A DNA stretch of 64,000 nt. Source: Pararhizobium gei (GTDB lineage Bacteria > Pseudomonadota > Alphaproteobacteria > Rhizobiales > Rhizobiaceae). Position numbers and translations under genes: made by a program. Of this stretch, positions 57,001 to 64,000 are shown in pieces. Positions within the stretch are counted from its first letter, which is position 1. Each line of letters opens with the position of its first letter. The stretch is taken from assembly GCF_029223885.1 (NCBI RefSeq), contig NZ_CP119409.1, forward strand, positions 3,772,501-3,836,500, in the 5' to 3' direction. The notes under the pieces were generated by a model. That model did no database searches and was not told the origin of the DNA. It worked only from the letters and a program-made list of their open reading frames with translations.

Positions 57001-59759
57001 TCGACGGTGCCTTCCGGCTTTCGGACAACAGTCTGGACACGCGGTTCAAGCTTTCAGCACGACCCGCCGCGCTTCCGGCTGCGGTTTCAGCCAAATTCGA
57101 TGCCCCGGTCGATGTCAGTGGCCGGCTGAAGACCGGTCCGGACGGCGCTGTCGATGTCAGCAACCTTATTCTGGCCTCCACCACGATCGAGGCGGCAGGC
57201 TCCGTTGCGCTTAAGGCAAGCAATCTTACGGCACTTTTGACCGGCACCTTGCCCGACCTCGGCAAACTTCTCGCCGACGCCAAGGGACGGGCAGACTTTA
57301 CTGTCGATGCCACTGGACCGCTCGACAATCTGGGCGTCAAGGCGCAGATCACCTCCAGCGGCGCAACGCTGGCCGGTCGGACGCTGAGCGACCTGCAGCT
57401 GGCAGCGGACGCAACGATCAATCCGAAGAACCCGCAGGCGAAAATCAACGCGACCGGGGCGCTTGCCGGACAGGCGATCAATGTCGATGCAGATCTGGTC
57501 TCGAAAGATGGCGCCACCAGTATTCCGGTTCTGAACGTGCGGATCGGCGACAACACCCTGAATGGGGTGGTCGATTTCACCAGCGATTTCCTTCCCAAGG
57601 GGAAAATCGACTTTAATTTCCCGGATGTCGCCCTGCTTGCGGCGATGGCCGGCGAAAAGGCGTCCGGCGACATCAATGGCTCCGCGTCCATCACCAGCGA
57701 TGGCGGCGTCACTGCGGTAGCGCTGAAGGCCGGCGGTTCCGGCATCCGGCGCGGCGACCTGGTGATTACCAAGCCGGTCGCAGACATCACGATCGCCGAT
57801 CTGAAGACGCTTTCCGTCAGGGGCAATCTTTCCGTCGAGAGCTTTGCCCAGGGGGAAAACCGCATCAGCGGCCTGAAGCTTGATTTTGCGCAAAAAGCCG
57901 ACAAGACCGATGTCATTCTCGACGGCAGCTACGACGGCGCGCCGCTGAAACTGCGGGGCGACATCAAGACAGCCGCCGGCACGACCACCGTCAACCTTGC
58001 CTCCTTTACGGCTTCGCCGAAGAAACTGCCGCTCAAGCTTGCGGCGCCGACGACCATTACCATCAGGAACGGCACCGTCGATCTGCGCAACCTGACGATC
58101 GACGCATCCGGCGGCACGGTTGCCGTGTCCGGCACGGCGGGCGAACGGCTCGATCTCGGCGTCAAGCTGAATGCCCTGCCCGCGCAGCTTGCCAACACAT
58201 TCTCCCCGTCGCTCGGCGCCAAAGGGCAGATCAGCGGCACGATCGGGATCAAGGGTACCCCGCAGTCGCCGGATGTCTCCTATGATCTCAGATGGGCCAA
58301 TGCCATGGTTGCCCAGGCCAGCGCCGCCGGCGTGCCTTCGCTCGACGTCACCGCAAAGGGGCAATTCGTCAACAACCGGCTGACGCTCGACACCGCAGTT
58401 AGCGGGGGCGGCCTCTCCTTCCGCGGCGGCGGCTCGCTCGGCATGACCGGAAACCGACCGATGGACATGAAATTCTCCGGCAACCTGCCCTTCGGCCTTG
58501 CCGCCGGCCTGCTCGCTGAACAGGGTTTCACCCTCACAGGCGCCGCCAATGTCGATCTCTCCGTAACCGGCGCTGTAACGGCACCTGTCATCAACGGGAC
58601 GATCACCACGGCGGGCGCCCGCCTCGTAGACGTTCGGCGCAACCTTGCTCTGGGCGACCTTACCGCGAGCGTAGCGCTGGATGGCAAACAGGCGAGAATT
58701 TCGCGGCTGTCGGGTAAGCTTGCAAGCGGTGGCGGCATCGATGTCACCGGCACCGTTGGAATAGCGCCCGGTTCCGGCTTTCCCGCCGATCTCGCGATCC
58801 GTCTCGACAACGCGACCTATATAGACGGCAGTCTCGTCACCGCGACCGTTGACGGCGCGCTGACCCTGAAAGGCCCGCTGACGTCGGCGCCTGTTCTCGG
58901 CGGCACCGTCAAGATCGAGAAGGCAGCCATCACCATTCCAGAAAAGCTGCCGGCCTCGCTGTCCGAGATCAACATCAAGCACAAGAACGCCCCGGCCAAG
59001 GTCAGGCGAATGGTGGCGGATGTCCGCAAGGACGAAGGCGGCGATGGCGCTGGTGGCAGCGATGGCATCGCCTTTGACCTCACCGTAAGCGCGCCCGGCC
59101 GGCTCTTCGTTCGCGGCCGCGGCGTCAACGCGGAACTGGGCGGTGACCTCACCATCCGCGGCACGGCCGCCCAGCCCTCGGTCTCCGGCGCTTTCCGGAT
59201 GCGACGGGGGCGTCTCGAAATCCTCGGCAAGCGGCTGGATTTCTCCGATGGCACGATCAGCTTCGGCGGCAATCTGATCCCGACGCTCGATCTCGACGCG
59301 ACATCGAGCGCAGGTTCGACCACGATCACCATCAATGTCGCCGGCGTCGCCAACAATCCATCGGTGACCTTCTCGTCATCGCCAGCCTTGCCGCAGGATG
59401 AGATCCTGGCGCAGCTGATCTTCAACCGCTCGCTCTCGAACCTTTCCGCCCTGCAGATCGCACAGCTTGCAAGTGCTGTGAGCGAGCTTGCCGGCGGTGG
59501 GTCGAACGGCCTGCTGAACGGCCTGCGCAACAAGCTCGGCGTCGATGATCTCAATGTCTCGACGGATGCAAGCGGCGGCGCCGAAGTGACGGCCGGCAAG
59601 TATCTGAACGACCGCACCTATCTGGAACTGAAATCAGGAGCGGAGGCCGGCGGCGGCAAAGCCATCATCAATCTCGATGTCGGCCGCGGCATCAAGCTGC
59701 GCGGCGAGGCCGGCGGCGAGGGGACGGGCGCGGGGATTTTCTATGAGAAGGAATATTGA
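54051..59759 (+). CDS. tamB: Translocation and assembly module protein TamB
   Basis: A 1902-residue inner-membrane-anchored, periplasm-spanning AsmA-like protein. One N-terminal membrane helix (WFLYGLGLVFVATVLFVLFAG) is followed by a long repetitive beta-rich body. Two large internal repeats are visible: the segment around GEIGKATLPQGEIEAIKLHAYS (about residue 385) recurs as EIALPQGRVESVKLQARS (about 900), and GKLAAGAKGTAAFSADISGPLDAL recurs as GKLLADAKGRADFTVDATGPLDNL. The C-terminal DUF490 domain covers about the last 350 residues, ending with VGRGIKLRGEAGGEGTGAGIFYEKEY-like sequence. It is longer than the ~1260-residue E. coli protein. It partners TamA and is implicated in phospholipid or protein traffic to the outer membrane. 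Confidence 0.94.
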   Translation: MNRLFRFLKAASRWFLYGLGLVFVATVLFVLFAGFTAPGARVVAKLIEKYASTPDQIVRINDPSALLTGDFTASSITLFDSKGVYAEIREIAIDWSPTALFSKRFQAAMLSAGSVRLERLPIPSQETQEVRSTFALPLEVGIDSFDLKEIIIGKEIAGTDQFLSANGRLDATNASIATALALSQRDRPDAKAVADIVFDPAANALKLDMTVDEPKNGLLAKAMRLPGEPAVSVRVTGNGPLSDWSGTATAALDDNQVVKFDGRHRLAADGQRAVSLKGGGTFSDLLPAAFRPLFEGTSDIDLAAAITDTTVKIEAGNLSTGALTLSASGTYSTAGENDLQISLSGKNGPIDFRLPLEEGQALLAIDRVSASLIGDAQNAVLDIGGEIGKATLPQGEIEAIKLHAYSDSFNLSTRTGPIRTTVETGATRFVSADLDRLVKGPAKLEGSLSLTPETVSFNPVTLESASIGGTLTGAYTLVENTLAASFKLFAAPSSLPPALAGKITTPVALSGILGTGATGDVTVSDLTLTSDLVKLAGSAALETGALTATLTGTLPEIGKLAAGAKGTAAFSADISGPLDALAVKAQITSTGANLAGRVLNDLEVNADAVVGRDGPTGTVTASGTLDGQAISAKADVQTAKGTTGIPSIEAVIGTNTLKGSLDFTGDLKPNGALVFDFPDIGLLAAMAGQSASGDLAGSADIRSENGITSVSVKASGSGITRGEFVITKPAADITIADLGALAIRGTVTVDEARQGGNRLAGLKLGFERQGERTIFALDGAYDDAPLSARGDLQASAGRTTINLQSFAATPRKIPLTLAQPSTIVLENGTVALQQLAVNGFGGTVTVNGTAGEALALTAELAAIDLRLPIQGGEAHLVLNSGTASINGTMTSAALDVTADAQEIALPQGRVESVKLQARSNAFNLETRSGKIEATIGTGPTQLVNADLDRAIKGPLEIKAQLNVAPEAITFAPVTIGSANLDGTLDGAFRLSDNSLDTRFKLSARPAALPAAVSAKFDAPVDVSGRLKTGPDGAVDVSNLILASTTIEAAGSVALKASNLTALLTGTLPDLGKLLADAKGRADFTVDATGPLDNLGVKAQITSSGATLAGRTLSDLQLAADATINPKNPQAKINATGALAGQAINVDADLVSKDGATSIPVLNVRIGDNTLNGVVDFTSDFLPKGKIDFNFPDVALLAAMAGEKASGDINGSASITSDGGVTAVALKAGGSGIRRGDLVITKPVADITIADLKTLSVRGNLSVESFAQGENRISGLKLDFAQKADKTDVILDGSYDGAPLKLRGDIKTAAGTTTVNLASFTASPKKLPLKLAAPTTITIRNGTVDLRNLTIDASGGTVAVSGTAGERLDLGVKLNALPAQLANTFSPSLGAKGQISGTIGIKGTPQSPDVSYDLRWANAMVAQASAAGVPSLDVTAKGQFVNNRLTLDTAVSGGGLSFRGGGSLGMTGNRPMDMKFSGNLPFGLAAGLLAEQGFTLTGAANVDLSVTGAVTAPVINGTITTAGARLVDVRRNLALGDLTASVALDGKQARISRLSGKLASGGGIDVTGTVGIAPGSGFPADLAIRLDNATYIDGSLVTATVDGALTLKGPLTSAPVLGGTVKIEKAAITIPEKLPASLSEINIKHKNAPAKVRRMVADVRKDEGGDGAGGSDGIAFDLTVSAPGRLFVRGRGVNAELGGDLTIRGTAAQPSVSGAFRMRRGRLEILGKRLDFSDGTISFGGNLIPTLDLDATSSAGSTTITINVAGVANNPSVTFSSSPALPQDEILAQLIFNRSLSNLSALQIAQLASAVSELAGGGSNGLLNGLRNKLGVDDLNVSTDASGGAEVTAGKYLNDRTYLELKSGAEAGGGKAIINLDVGRGIKLRGEAGGEGTGAGIFYEKEY

Positions 59760-59800
59760 CGACAGTATGCACCGCAATTCCTGGCGGACCGCGAAGTCGG

Positions 59801-60244
59801 CTACAACGCTGCGGAAAGCTTGCTGGTCTTTAATAGAATATTGGTTTCCGTCAGATTGATGCCGTCGATCAGCCGGATGCGCCTCAGGGTCTCGTCAAAA
59901 GTCGCGAGATCCTTGTCTTCCAGTTCGGCGATGAAATCCCAGCGGCCATTGGTGGAATGAAGCGCCCGCACCTGCGGCAGGCCGCGCAGCTGTGTGGCGA
60001 CCTGGTCGGCCATCTTGCCGTGGATCTCGATCATGACGATCGCCCGCACGCCGCTGCCGGAAAGTTCTGCTCCCGTGCGGATCGTGAAGGCGGCGATGGT
60101 ACCGGAGGCGACCAGCCGGTCGATTCGGGCGGCGACCGTGGCACGCGACGTGCCAGTGGCGGCGGCCAGCGATGACACCGGGGTGCGTGCATTGTGCCGC
60201 AAAGCGCCGATGAGCGCGCGGTCCAGATCGTCCAGGCTTATCAC
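59801..60244 (-). CDS. Lrp/AsnC-family regulator of the arginine catabolism genes
   Basis: A 147-residue regulator. An N-terminal winged HTH (LDDLDRALIGALRHNARTPVSSLAAATGTSRATVAARIDRLV) is followed by a RAM ligand domain (AIVMIEIHGKMADQVATQLRGLPQVRALHSTNGRWDFIAEL). The start codon is unsure: GTG at 60244 has GGTGG 5 bases upstream, while GTG 60253 and 60259 are alternatives. It is divergent from rocF and rocD, the usual position for the arginine/ornithine-responsive activator of these genes. Confidence 0.9.
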   Translation of the reverse strand: MISLDDLDRALIGALRHNARTPVSSLAAATGTSRATVAARIDRLVASGTIAAFTIRTGAELSGSGVRAIVMIEIHGKMADQVATQLRGLPQVRALHSTNGRWDFIAELEDKDLATFDETLRRIRLIDGINLTETNILLKTSKLSAAL

Positions 60245-60283
60245 TGTGTCCACCCACACTTATCAAAGTGAAGAATTTTTCCG

Positions 60284-60313
60284 TCTATTTGCCAGTTTTC
60301 CCTCTATTTGCCA
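60284..60313. promoter_or_regulatory. Direct repeats upstream of rocF, probable Lrp-type regulator site
   Basis: TCTATTTGCCA occurs at 60284-60294 and again at 60303-60313, 19 bp apart (about two helical turns). The second copy overlaps the -35 position of the rocF promoter. Confidence 0.6.
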
Positions 60314-60326
60314 ACGCCCAGGCCCG

Positions 60327-60332
60327 TATAAT
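60327..60332 (+). promoter_or_regulatory. -10 element of the rocF promoter
   Basis: Perfect TATAAT, 48 bp before the rocF ATG. No good -35 is present at the right distance (CTATTT), as expected for an activator-dependent promoter. Confidence 0.6.
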
Positions 60333-60380
60333 CCGCGCATAACCGGTGCGACCGGCGTTTCGCAATCCGCAGGGGACCCA

Positions 60381-61316
60381 ATGGCTGAGACCAGGAAAAA
60401 GATCACTCTGATCGGCGCGCCGATTGAGGAAGGCTCCGGCCGTCGCGGCTGCGCCATGGGACCGGCTGCCTTGCGCATCGCGGGCCTCGACACGACGCTG
60501 GCCGAGCTTGGCCATATCGTCAGCGACGATGGCGATCTGAAGCCGATGCCGGCGCGGGATCTCGCCAATCACAAGGGCGCCAACAACCTGCAGATCGTTG
60601 CTGCCTTTACGCGGGCGCTCGACATTGCCGTGCATGACGTCGCCCGTACCGGCGGCGTTCCGGTCATCCTTGGCGGCGATCATGCGCTGGCCATGGGATC
60701 GGTCTCCGGCATGGCGCGTCATGCAGCCGAAGTCGGCCGTCCGCTCTTCGTGCTCTGGCTCGATGCCCATGCCGACTTCAATTCTCCGGACACGACGCCA
60801 TCGGGCAATATGCACGGAATGCCGGTCGCTTTCTTTTGCGGCGAGGCTGAATTTGCTCCGATCCTCGACAAGGACCGTCCTTTTGTCGATCCGAAAAAGG
60901 TGTTTCAGGTCGGCATCCGCTCGGTCGACGAACGCGAGCGCGAGGAAATCGCCGACCATGGAGTCAATGTCTTCGACATGCGCGCCATTGACGAAACCGG
61001 CATGGCCCACATCATGCATGAAATCATCGCCACGGTGAGTGCCGCAAACGGCCTGTTGCATGTCAGTCTCGATGTAGATTTCCTCGATCCCGACTTCGCC
61101 CCCGGCGTCGGCACCACCGTTCCGGGCGGCGCGACGTTCCGCGAAGCGCATCTGATCATGGAAATGCTCTGCGACAGCGGCCTCGTCTCGTCGCTGGATC
61201 TCGTCGAGCTCAATCCCTTCCTCGACGATCGCGGCAAGAGCGCCCGCATCCTGGTCGAGCTGACGGCCAGCCTGTTCGGCCGCCGTATTCTCGATCGCCC
61301 GACGCGCAGCGCCTGA
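60381..61316 (+). CDS. rocF: Arginase
   Basis: A 311-residue manganese ureohydrolase splitting arginine into ornithine and urea. The three metal-ligand motifs are present: GGDHALAMG, DAHADFNSP and SLDVDFLDPD. The C-terminal VELNPFLDDRGKSA is the family signature. AGGGG lies 5 bases before ATG 60381. It heads an operon with rocD, 27 bp downstream, and is divergent from the Lrp-type regulator gene. Confidence 0.96.
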   Translation: MAETRKKITLIGAPIEEGSGRRGCAMGPAALRIAGLDTTLAELGHIVSDDGDLKPMPARDLANHKGANNLQIVAAFTRALDIAVHDVARTGGVPVILGGDHALAMGSVSGMARHAAEVGRPLFVLWLDAHADFNSPDTTPSGNMHGMPVAFFCGEAEFAPILDKDRPFVDPKKVFQVGIRSVDEREREEIADHGVNVFDMRAIDETGMAHIMHEIIATVSAANGLLHVSLDVDFLDPDFAPGVGTTVPGGATFREAHLIMEMLCDSGLVSSLDLVELNPFLDDRGKSARILVELTASLFGRRILDRPTRSA

Positions 61317-61343
61317 ACACAAACACGAGCCCAAGGAGCGCTT

Positions 61344-62549
61344 ATGAACCCGACCAACGCCCTGATCGAAACCGAACACAGGCTCGGTGCGCATAATTAC
61401 AAACCGCTGGATGTCGTTCTGTCACGCGGCGAAGGCGTCCATGTCTGGGATCTCGATGGCAATCGCTACCTCGATTGCCTGTCGGCCTATTCCGCCGTCA
61501 ACCAGGGTCACTGCCACCCGAAAATTCTGGCCGCCATGGTCGAGCAGGCCAGCAAGCTGACATTGACCTCCCGCGCCTTCCGCAACGACCAGCTTGCGCC
61601 TCTTTATGAGGAACTGGCAGCATTGACCGGCAGTCACAAGATCCTGCCGATGAACTCAGGCGCAGAGGCCGTCGAGACCGCCGTCAAGGCGGTGCGTAAA
61701 TGGGGCTACGAGGTCAAGGGCGTTGCAGAAAACAGGGCGGAGATCATCGTCTGCTCCGATAATTTCCACGGCCGCACCATGGGTATTGTCGGCTTTTCCA
61801 CCGATCCCGACGCCCGCTCGGGGTTCGGGCCGTTCGCACCTGGCTTCGTCACCGTGCCGTTTGGCGATATCGATGCCTTGCGTGCTGCAATCACCGAAAA
61901 CACAGTCGCCTTTCTGATCGAGCCCATCCAGGGCGAAGCCGGCGTCATCATCCCGCCGCCGGGCTATTTCCCGGAGGTACGCGCGCTTTGCACCCGTCAT
62001 GGCGTCACGCTCATTCTTGACGAGATCCAGACCGGGCTCGGCCGCACCGGAAAGCTTCTGGCGGAAGAACATGAGGGCATCGAGGCGGACGTGACCTTGA
62101 TCGGCAAGGCCCTGTCGGGCGGCTTCTATCCGGTTTCGGCTGTGCTTTCCAACTCCGAAGTGCTCGGCGTGCTCAAGCCCGGCCAGCACGGCTCCACTTT
62201 CGGCGGCAATCCGCTCGCCTGCGCCATCGCCCGCGCGGCCCTCAAGGCGTTGACCGAGGAAGGCATGATCGAAAATTCCGCCCGGATGGGCGACCGGTTC
62301 CAGGCAGGTCTCAAGGACATCCGCTCCAACATCATCAAGGAGGTCCGCGGTCGCGGTCTGATGCTGGCCGTCGAACTCGTGCCGGAGGCCGGCGGCGCCC
62401 GAAAATACTGCGAAGCGCTGAAAGAGCGCGGCATTCTAGCCAAGGACACCCATGGTGACACGATCCGGATCGCGCCGCCGCTGGTGATCACGCAGGACCA
62501 GGTCGATTGGGCCGTCGAGCATTTCTCCGCTGTTTTGACATCGAATTGA
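61344..62549 (+). CDS. rocD: Ornithine aminotransferase
   Basis: A 401-residue class III PLP aminotransferase converting ornithine and 2-oxoglutarate to glutamate semialdehyde and glutamate. Features are [54 protein letters not shown], the [17 protein letters not shown] cofactor site, and the PLP lysine near 254 in [14 protein letters not shown]. The sequence [20 protein letters not shown] near the start is typical of ornithine transaminase. It follows rocF in the arginase pathway. Confidence 0.96.
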   Translation: MNPTNALIETEHRLGAHNYKPLDVVLSRGEGVHVWDLDGNRYLDCLSAYSAVNQGHCHPKILAAMVEQASKLTLTSRAFRNDQLAPLYEELAALTGSHKILPMNSGAEAVETAVKAVRKWGYEVKGVAENRAEIIVCSDNFHGRTMGIVGFSTDPDARSGFGPFAPGFVTVPFGDIDALRAAITENTVAFLIEPIQGEAGVIIPPPGYFPEVRALCTRHGVTLILDEIQTGLGRTGKLLAEEHEGIEADVTLIGKALSGGFYPVSAVLSNSEVLGVLKPGQHGSTFGGNPLACAIARAALKALTEEGMIENSARMGDRFQAGLKDIRSNIIKEVRGRGLMLAVELVPEAGGARKYCEALKERGILAKDTHGDTIRIAPPLVITQDQVDWAVEHFSAVLTSN

Positions 62550-62555
62550 AACGAA

Positions 62556-62593
62556 GAATATGCGTCGCCGCTCATCCGGCCGGACGCATATTC
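62556..62593 (+). terminator. Hairpin after rocD, probable terminator
   Basis: GAATATGCGTC pairs perfectly with GACGCATATTC, 11 bp, directly after the rocD stop codon. No T-tract follows, so it may be an RNA-stabilising 3' hairpin instead. Confidence 0.5.
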
Positions 62594-62817
62594 CCTTGCC
62601 ATGAAAAAGCATCTCTTAACGATTTTTATATAAGGTCTCCTCAAGGCGAGAACGGCTGCCTGGCCGTGCATGACGCGTCGCCCCTGGCCGGATGTAACGG
62701 CATTCCATATATTTGATCTGGCGAACCGGCGCCGCGCGGAAAAGCCGTGAGCGGCAGGCTGTCATGACGCCGGGCAATATGACGCCAACCGATAGCCGCA
62801 ACGCGAAGGAACCGCAG

Positions 62818-63297
62818 ATGACGAACGCATTGAAAATGGCAGGTTTCGACGGCGAGACGTTGGAGATCATTGCCTTCCGTCTCCACGATCAGGAATTCTG
62901 CGTGAAGACAACGACCATCCGCGAAATCCGCGGTTGGGCACCATCGACGCCGATCCCGCATTCGCCGGCCGAAGTGCTTGGGGTTATGAACCTTCGTGGC
63001 ACCGTCATCCCGATCATCGATCTTGCTCACAAGCTCGGCATGAAATCGACCGTCGCCAACGAGCGCAGCGCAATCGTCGTCGCCGAAGTCCACAACATGG
63101 TCATCGGGCTCGTCGTCGATCGTGTGTCCGATATCCTGACCGTCCAGGGCAACCAGGTTCAGCCCGTTCCGGAAATCACAACCTCCTTCGATAAGAGTTA
63201 CGCCGAAGGCATCATCGCCAACGAGACGGGAATGATCTGCTTCCTCAATCTCGCTCGCATGTTCAAAGAACGCGAAATAGACGAAATGGCGGCCTGA
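62818..63297 (+). CDS. cheW: CheW-type chemotaxis coupling protein
   Basis: A 159-residue scaffold linking chemoreceptors to CheA. The CheW fold is shown by EIIAFRLHDQEFCVKTTTIREI, LGVMNLRGTVIPIIDLAHKLGM, MVIGLVVDRVSDIL and the final INETGMICFLNLARMF-like strand. The start at 62818 has AAGGA 8 bases upstream; in-frame ATGs at 62764 and 62779 lack this. It is isolated from other chemotaxis genes, as orphan cheW copies are in rhizobia. A strong terminator follows. Confidence 0.92.
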   Translation: MTNALKMAGFDGETLEIIAFRLHDQEFCVKTTTIREIRGWAPSTPIPHSPAEVLGVMNLRGTVIPIIDLAHKLGMKSTVANERSAIVVAEVHNMVIGLVVDRVSDILTVQGNQVQPVPEITTSFDKSYAEGIIANETGMICFLNLARMFKEREIDEMAA

Positions 63298-63316
63298 TCG
63301 GCCTGGCAGAAATGAC

Positions 63317-63340
63317 AAAAGCGGCCGCTGGCCGCTTTTT
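63317..63340 (+). terminator. Rho-independent terminator of cheW
   Basis: AAAAGCGGCC pairs with GGCCGCTTTT across a 3-nt GCT loop, then T; the flanking A and T runs make it usable on both strands. Confidence 0.88.
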
Positions 63341-63444
63341 CGCTTGAGCCTTCAATCAGCGCGATCTGGTCTCGAGCCGGGACAAAGGGAACAAAGCCTC
63401 TCCGGAACTGTTATCGCTCGCAGTCAGCTTTCGGAGGCAATACC

Positions 63445-63846
63445 ATGCAAGCGATCGAAACCCAGGTCCACGCTCAGCCCTCATCCGGCCTCATTACGGT
63501 GGAATTCGTCAGCGACAGCGGCGACATAATCTCCGTGCAGATGAAGAAAGACGAGGATGGCGATCTGTCCCGTCTGAACGCCATCGAAAAAGCAAAGGCG
63601 ATGATGATGAGGTTTGCAAAAACGCGATCGAACGATAGCCCGGATGCCGAATCCGAAGTCTTGGAAGGCCAGTCGCCGGCTGCCGCATCGTTGAGAAGCG
63701 CCCGTGCGTCAGAGGATTCTTCGACATTGGAGGATCAACTCAATGAGGGCTTGGAGGGAACATTTCCCGCAAGCGATCCGGTGGCGACCACGACAAGCAC
63801 CATTCCAAGCGGTCGCACGGATAAAGAGGCAGCGCAGAAACAATAG
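63445..63846 (+). CDS. Conserved hypothetical protein with C-terminal FPASDPV motif
   Basis: A 133-residue soluble acidic protein. A short beta/alpha N-terminus (LITVEFVSDSGDIISVQMKK, AIEKAKAMMMRFA) is followed by a Ser/Glu-rich linker. The C-terminal segment LNEGLEGTFPASDPVATT is a motif I recall from several small rhizobial proteins of unknown role. GGAGG lies 7 bases before the ATG, so the gene is convincing. Function unknown. Confidence 0.75.
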   Translation: MQAIETQVHAQPSSGLITVEFVSDSGDIISVQMKKDEDGDLSRLNAIEKAKAMMMRFAKTRSNDSPDAESEVLEGQSPAAASLRSARASEDSSTLEDQLNEGLEGTFPASDPVATTTSTIPSGRTDKEAAQKQ

Positions 63847-63915
63847 TCCCATATCGCATGCAATTCGACTAGTCAGCGGCCGGAACGCGGATCGGCGTTG
63901 ATGAAGCAGTTGCGC

Positions 63916-63943
63916 TTGACCACTCCAGGCTACCGTCTATCCT
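63916..63943 (+). promoter_or_regulatory. Possible promoter at right edge
   Basis: TTGACC and TATCCT separated by 16 bp, ending 6 bp before an ATG at 63950, which would make the transcript leaderless or nearly so. Confidence 0.35.
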
Positions 63944-63949
63944 GCCCTT

Positions 63950-64000
63950 ATGAAAAAGTATGAAGCCTCCTCGTCGCCTGCCTTTGCGCCCCTGGAGCGG
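63950..64000 (+). CDS. Possible 5' end of a gene cut by the window edge
   Basis: Seventeen codons open to the edge (MKKYEASSSPAFAPLER). No ribosome site precedes the ATG; the nearby promoter-like sequence suggests a leaderless start. Too short to assign. Confidence 0.3.
   Translation, partial: MKKYEASSSPAFAPLER

Noticed and set aside
57087..58982. 631-codon open frame antisense to tamB
   Set aside because: A by-product of repetitive, high-GC tamB sequence; no recognisable domain.
54051..59759. Large internal repeats of tamB as a recent tandem duplication
   Set aside because: The repeats have diverged strongly at DNA level and are typical of the beta-helical AsmA/TamB architecture.

Overview
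The window reads as chromosomal DNA of an alphaproteobacterium of the order Hyphomicrobiales, most likely Rhizobiaceae (Agrobacterium/Rhizobium/Neorhizobium group). The evidence is high-GC codon use, a C4-pathway 5-aminolevulinate synthase (hemA), a tRNA-Arg(CCU) gene split by a group I intron in the anticodon loop (a published feature of Agrobacterium), a NasST-nrtABC-nirBD-nasA nitrate assimilation locus, and a candidate sRNA with anti-Shine-Dalgarno loops of the kind known in Rhizobiales. I see no phage, transposase, conjugation or CRISPR genes, so this is mostly core genome with accessory insertions.

Layout. 1-6.0 kb (minus): metH, cut by the left edge, then a three-gene sugar operon (ROK kinase, HbpS-like protein, AGE-family epimerase/isomerase). 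6.3-6.6 kb: intron-containing tRNA-Arg. 6.7-12 kb: TetR regulator divergent from an RND efflux pair, with two identical palindromic operators. 12-13 kb: manganese catalase. 13.1-21.0 kb (minus): an unusual operon of three overlapping genes encoding chimeric carbohydrate enzymes: GT+UDP-galactopyranose mutase, GT+Gfo/Idh/MocA+MDR dehydrogenase, and GT+TIM-barrel glycosidase. 21.2-24.9 kb: YdeP-like molybdopterin oxidoreductase and an MFS transporter. 25-29.8 kb (minus): a sensor kinase, two response regulators, a UBP-type zinc finger protein, and a cNMP-domain flavoprotein of thioredoxin reductase type that lacks the redox cysteines. An sRNA candidate lies upstream. 30.3-35.3 kb: Dps, a Tat-exported alpha/beta hydrolase, small proteins, RidA and a CPA2 antiporter.

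35.5-47 kb is the nitrate assimilation region. nasT and nasS encode an RNA-binding antiterminator and its nitrate-sensing partner. A consensus sigma-54 promoter then leads into a leader with tandem ANTAR-type hairpins and a terminator. Next come nrtABC (uptake), a single-domain globin, nirBD (nitrite reductase) and nasA (nitrate reductase). A 147-bp palindromic repeat sits between nirD and nasA.

47-64 kb: small membrane or hypothetical proteins, a META-domain protein, dxr, hemA with an upstream Fnr/FixK-type box, a glycine-zipper lipoprotein, tamA-tamB (outer-membrane assembly), an Lrp-type regulator divergent from rocF-rocD (arginase and ornithine aminotransferase), a CheW protein, a conserved acidic protein, and the start of a possible leaderless gene at the right edge.

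The points most worth a second look are the chimeric glyco-enzyme operon, the sRNA candidate, the sigma-54 plus antitermination leader, and the zinc-finger/cysteine-less reductase pair. All assignments come from reading the sequence; no database search was possible.
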